64,000 nt of DNA. Source: an uncultured Bacteroides sp. Lineage in GTDB: Bacteria > Bacteroidota > Bacteroidia > Chitinophagales > Chitinophagaceae. Below are positions 61,997 through 64,000 of the stretch, piece by piece. The DNA lies in contig CABHOP010000049.1 in NCBI GenBank assembly GCA_902168085.1, positions 1 through 64,000 on the forward strand, given 5' to 3'. The position numbers and the translations under genes were made by a program. The notes under the pieces are model-generated. The model had not been told where the DNA came from. It made no database searches and worked only from the letters and a program-made list of their open reading frames with translations. The first letter of the stretch is position 1; each line of letters begins with the position of its first letter.

Positions 61997-63204
61997 TGCG
62001 CGATAAAAAGCGAAGGATATTAGTAGTAATGCATAGTATTCCGGTAGACTCCGGTTTTCTGGCAGCTAAGTTTATTAAGCTGAATGAGCGATTTGATGTG
62101 CATTTACTCTGTTGGGATAAGCCTGAGAACATTGACTTGTTTATGGAAACATACAGGCTGCCTGCTGATTTTAGGAAACGTATCCACTTAGGTAATAGCA
62201 AACACTTCAATGTATTCAAAATATTATACTGCCTGCTTGTTTGCTTCTTTGGCTCTTCGCGTGTGAGAAGATATCTTTTTGGTTACAAGGGAGCATTTGT
62301 AAATAAGCTAAAGTTTATAATAAAATATCTGCCGGCTTTGTTTATACATCCCGCAGTAGTTCATTTTGAGTTTGGTACATTGGCTAAACAGGGATTAGAC
62401 CTAAAGCAGCTTACCGGCGCTAAACTGGTAGCCAGTTTTCGCGGTTATGATCTTAACTATGCAGGCCTTGATGACATAGGATATTATAAAGAGGTGTGGG
62501 ATGAAATAGATGCTGTGCATTTTTTAGGGGCGGATATAAAGAAGCGGGCTGTAGCTCGTGGTTATGCAGGGAGCAAATACGAAGCATTAATTCCGCCGGG
62601 TATTGACCTGAATGTATTTAATACGGTAGTAGAAGCATCGAAGTTTGAAGTGGACGCTCTACATATAGTCAGTGTAGGCCGTTTGGTTTGGAAGAAAGGG
62701 TATGAATACGCCATCAGGGCCGTAGCACGACTGAAAGAGAAAAATATTCCCTTCGTATATCACATTATTGGCGATGGCCCACATCGGCAGGCGTTAGAAT
62801 TTACTATTCATGAATTAGGGCTGCAAGAAAATGTCGTTTTTTGTGGTGCAATGAATGCTATTGAGGTAAAAAATGAATTGGGTATCGCCCAGGTTTTTTT
62901 GCAACCTTCTATATCAGAAGGCTTTTCAAATGCTGTAGTTGAGGCACAGGCGATGGGTGTGCCAGTTATCTGTAGCGATGCAGATGGACTGCCGGAAAAT
63001 GTTGCAGATAATATAACAGGATTTGTAACACCCAAATGGAATGTGCAGGCTATTGCAGATAAACTGGAGTGGTGCTGGCAGCATAAAGCTGAATTACTTA
63101 AAATGGGTAAAGCAGGGCAGCATAGAGTTGCTACTTACTTTACACAAGAGCAGCAATCGGATGCTTTCGCTGAGTTGTACAATAAACTTTTATCACAGGC
63201 ATGA
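61996..63204 (+). CDS. Glycosyltransferase family 4
   Basis: 402 residues, GTG start overlapping the preceding stop by one base. The acceptor half contains FRGYDLN, and the donor half VSVGRLVWKKGYEYAIRA, GDGP and SEGFSNAVVEAQAMGVPVICS with the GT4 E-x7-E pair. Probably adds one residue of the repeat unit. Confidence 0.85.
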   Translation: MRDKKRRILVVMHSIPVDSGFLAAKFIKLNERFDVHLLCWDKPENIDLFMETYRLPADFRKRIHLGNSKHFNVFKILYCLLVCFFGSSRVRRYLFGYKGAFVNKLKFIIKYLPALFIHPAVVHFEFGTLAKQGLDLKQLTGAKLVASFRGYDLNYAGLDDIGYYKEVWDEIDAVHFLGADIKKRAVARGYAGSKYEALIPPGIDLNVFNTVVEASKFEVDALHIVSVGRLVWKKGYEYAIRAVARLKEKNIPFVYHIIGDGPHRQALEFTIHELGLQENVVFCGAMNAIEVKNELGIAQVFLQPSISEGFSNAVVEAQAMGVPVICSDADGLPENVADNITGFVTPKWNVQAIADKLEWCWQHKAELLKMGKAGQHRVATYFTQEQQSDAFAELYNKLLSQA

Positions 63205-64000
63205 TGCGGATAGATGCGGTGTGGTTTAATGTGGCACAGACTGATTCATGGGAATTAGGTTCGTCTTATACTATATCGTACAGCCCCGATGCACTTGCTG
63301 ATGTCATTCCCCGCATAGTAGAAGGCGCAACTGCTGAATGGTTATTGTTTTGGGATAGTAAACTGGGTAATCCGGACTTAGCTCTTATAAAAGAATTGGC
63401 AGGGAAGCCTGTTGATGTATGGCATGGGGGCTTGAAACTAGGGTTGAGTGGTCTGCCAAAGGTGCTCGACTATATTGATCCTGCATGGTTATATAACAAA
63501 GATGCACCTGTTAATATTATCAGCTCATCTTTTCGACTAAGCCTGCAGGCCTGTTTGATCAGGACTGATATTCTGAAGTGTGTTTTAAACAGCCTGGCAG
63601 GTTTTCAATCCATGGAAATGACCGGATTGGCTTTAGGATATAGCCTTATAAAAAAAGGTGGCATCATCCGTTATCATCCCGATCTCGTGCCATCTGTTAA
63701 ACCAACTGTTGTACATCTTCCAAGAGTGGATAAATGGGTGTTTTTAAGGAAATTTTTTTCTTTAAAGTGGCAACTATGGGTGATGTTCAACATGCGGGGC
63801 CTATTGTCAAATTATAAATATTGGCGTAGTACAAACAGTGTAGCATATCTGCCTTGCAAACCTTCCATACATTTATCCATAGAAGAAACATTGCCTGAAG
63901 TAGAAGGTGCTGTATCTGTTTTAGCGCCTACGTTGGATAGGTATCCTTATCTTGAAAGGGAATTGGAACAATTATCCTTACAAAAGCATTTACCAATAGA
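63201..64000 (+). CDS. Glycosyltransferase-like protein, partial (runs off right edge)
   Basis: An open frame starting ATG 63201 (ATGA overlap with the previous gene) continues without a stop to the end, 266 codons. The first 240 or so residues look like no family I recognise (MMRIDAVWFNVAQTD, then LLFWDSK and WHGGLKLG). A GT2-like opening then appears (AVSVLAPTLDRYPYLERELEQL). The gene may therefore be a GT2 with a long N-terminal domain. Codon use matches its neighbours; the C-terminal part is missing. Confidence 0.65.
   Translation, partial: MMRIDAVWFNVAQTDSWELGSSYTISYSPDALADVIPRIVEGATAEWLLFWDSKLGNPDLALIKELAGKPVDVWHGGLKLGLSGLPKVLDYIDPAWLYNKDAPVNIISSSFRLSLQACLIRTDILKCVLNSLAGFQSMEMTGLALGYSLIKKGGIIRYHPDLVPSVKPTVVHLPRVDKWVFLRKFFSLKWQLWVMFNMRGLLSNYKYWRSTNSVAYLPCKPSIHLSIEETLPEVEGAVSVLAPTLDRYPYLERELEQLSLQKHLPI

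Overview
The window is a single contiguous piece of a Bacteroidota chromosome, most likely from the order Chitinophagales. The clade signs are a TonB-dependent receptor with a carboxypeptidase-like N-terminal domain, the gliding lipoprotein GldH, a PKD-repeat adhesin with a type IX secretion sorting tail next to a PorP/SprF partner, a RprY-type response regulator, UpxY, and promoters of the Bacteroidota form (TTTG, about 19 bases, TAnnTTTG). G+C is moderate. I see no rRNA, tRNA, CRISPR array, insertion sequence or phage gene. The assignment to Chitinophagales is an inference from gene content.

Bases 1-42,100 are mostly housekeeping and envelope genes in short operons on both strands: a TonB receptor, an ABC exporter, adk-obg, a rluE-type pseudouridine synthase, batB-batC, a UvrD/PcrA helicase, a MuiA-like protein, gpmI, an EnvC-like protein with a degenerate LytM domain, yicC-gldH-histidine kinase, rnhB, a flavin reductase, DUF2911, a YkuK-like protein, the PKD adhesin with PorP/SprF, a RprY-like regulator, pssA-purS-rsmI, an ECF sigma factor followed by a membrane-tethered trypsin-like protease with an anti-sigma-like N-terminus, tatC-rpiB, an OmpA/TSP3 protein, a UspA-bestrophin pair, and a VWA-response regulator-histidine kinase group. 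Many convergent gene ends share perfect hairpins that can stop transcription in both directions.

Bases 42,150-64,000 are an exopolysaccharide or O-antigen locus that runs off the right edge. It opens with a CpsB-like phosphatase, a sugar-nucleotide epimerase, a LegC-type aminotransferase and a PtmE-like CBS/nucleotidyltransferase. A second promoter then drives a winged-helix regulator and a UpxY antiterminator, followed by AsnB, the acetamidino trio (PseA/WbpG, HisH, HisF), a Wzc-type tyrosine autokinase, a WbpA-type dehydrogenase, a WbpD-type acetyltransferase, a Wzx flippase, glycosyltransferases and a second AsnB-like protein. Together these predict a surface glycan carrying aminated uronic acids with amide and acetamidino groups. 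An intrinsic terminator directly in front of the flippase gene is a plausible target for UpxY.

The most interesting non-coding signals are: six tandem 11-bp repeats upstream of the UspA-bestrophin operon; a 16-bp dyad in front of the MuiA-like gene; a candidate structured small RNA between the flavin reductase and rnhB genes; and several genes whose predicted transcription start nearly coincides with the start codon.
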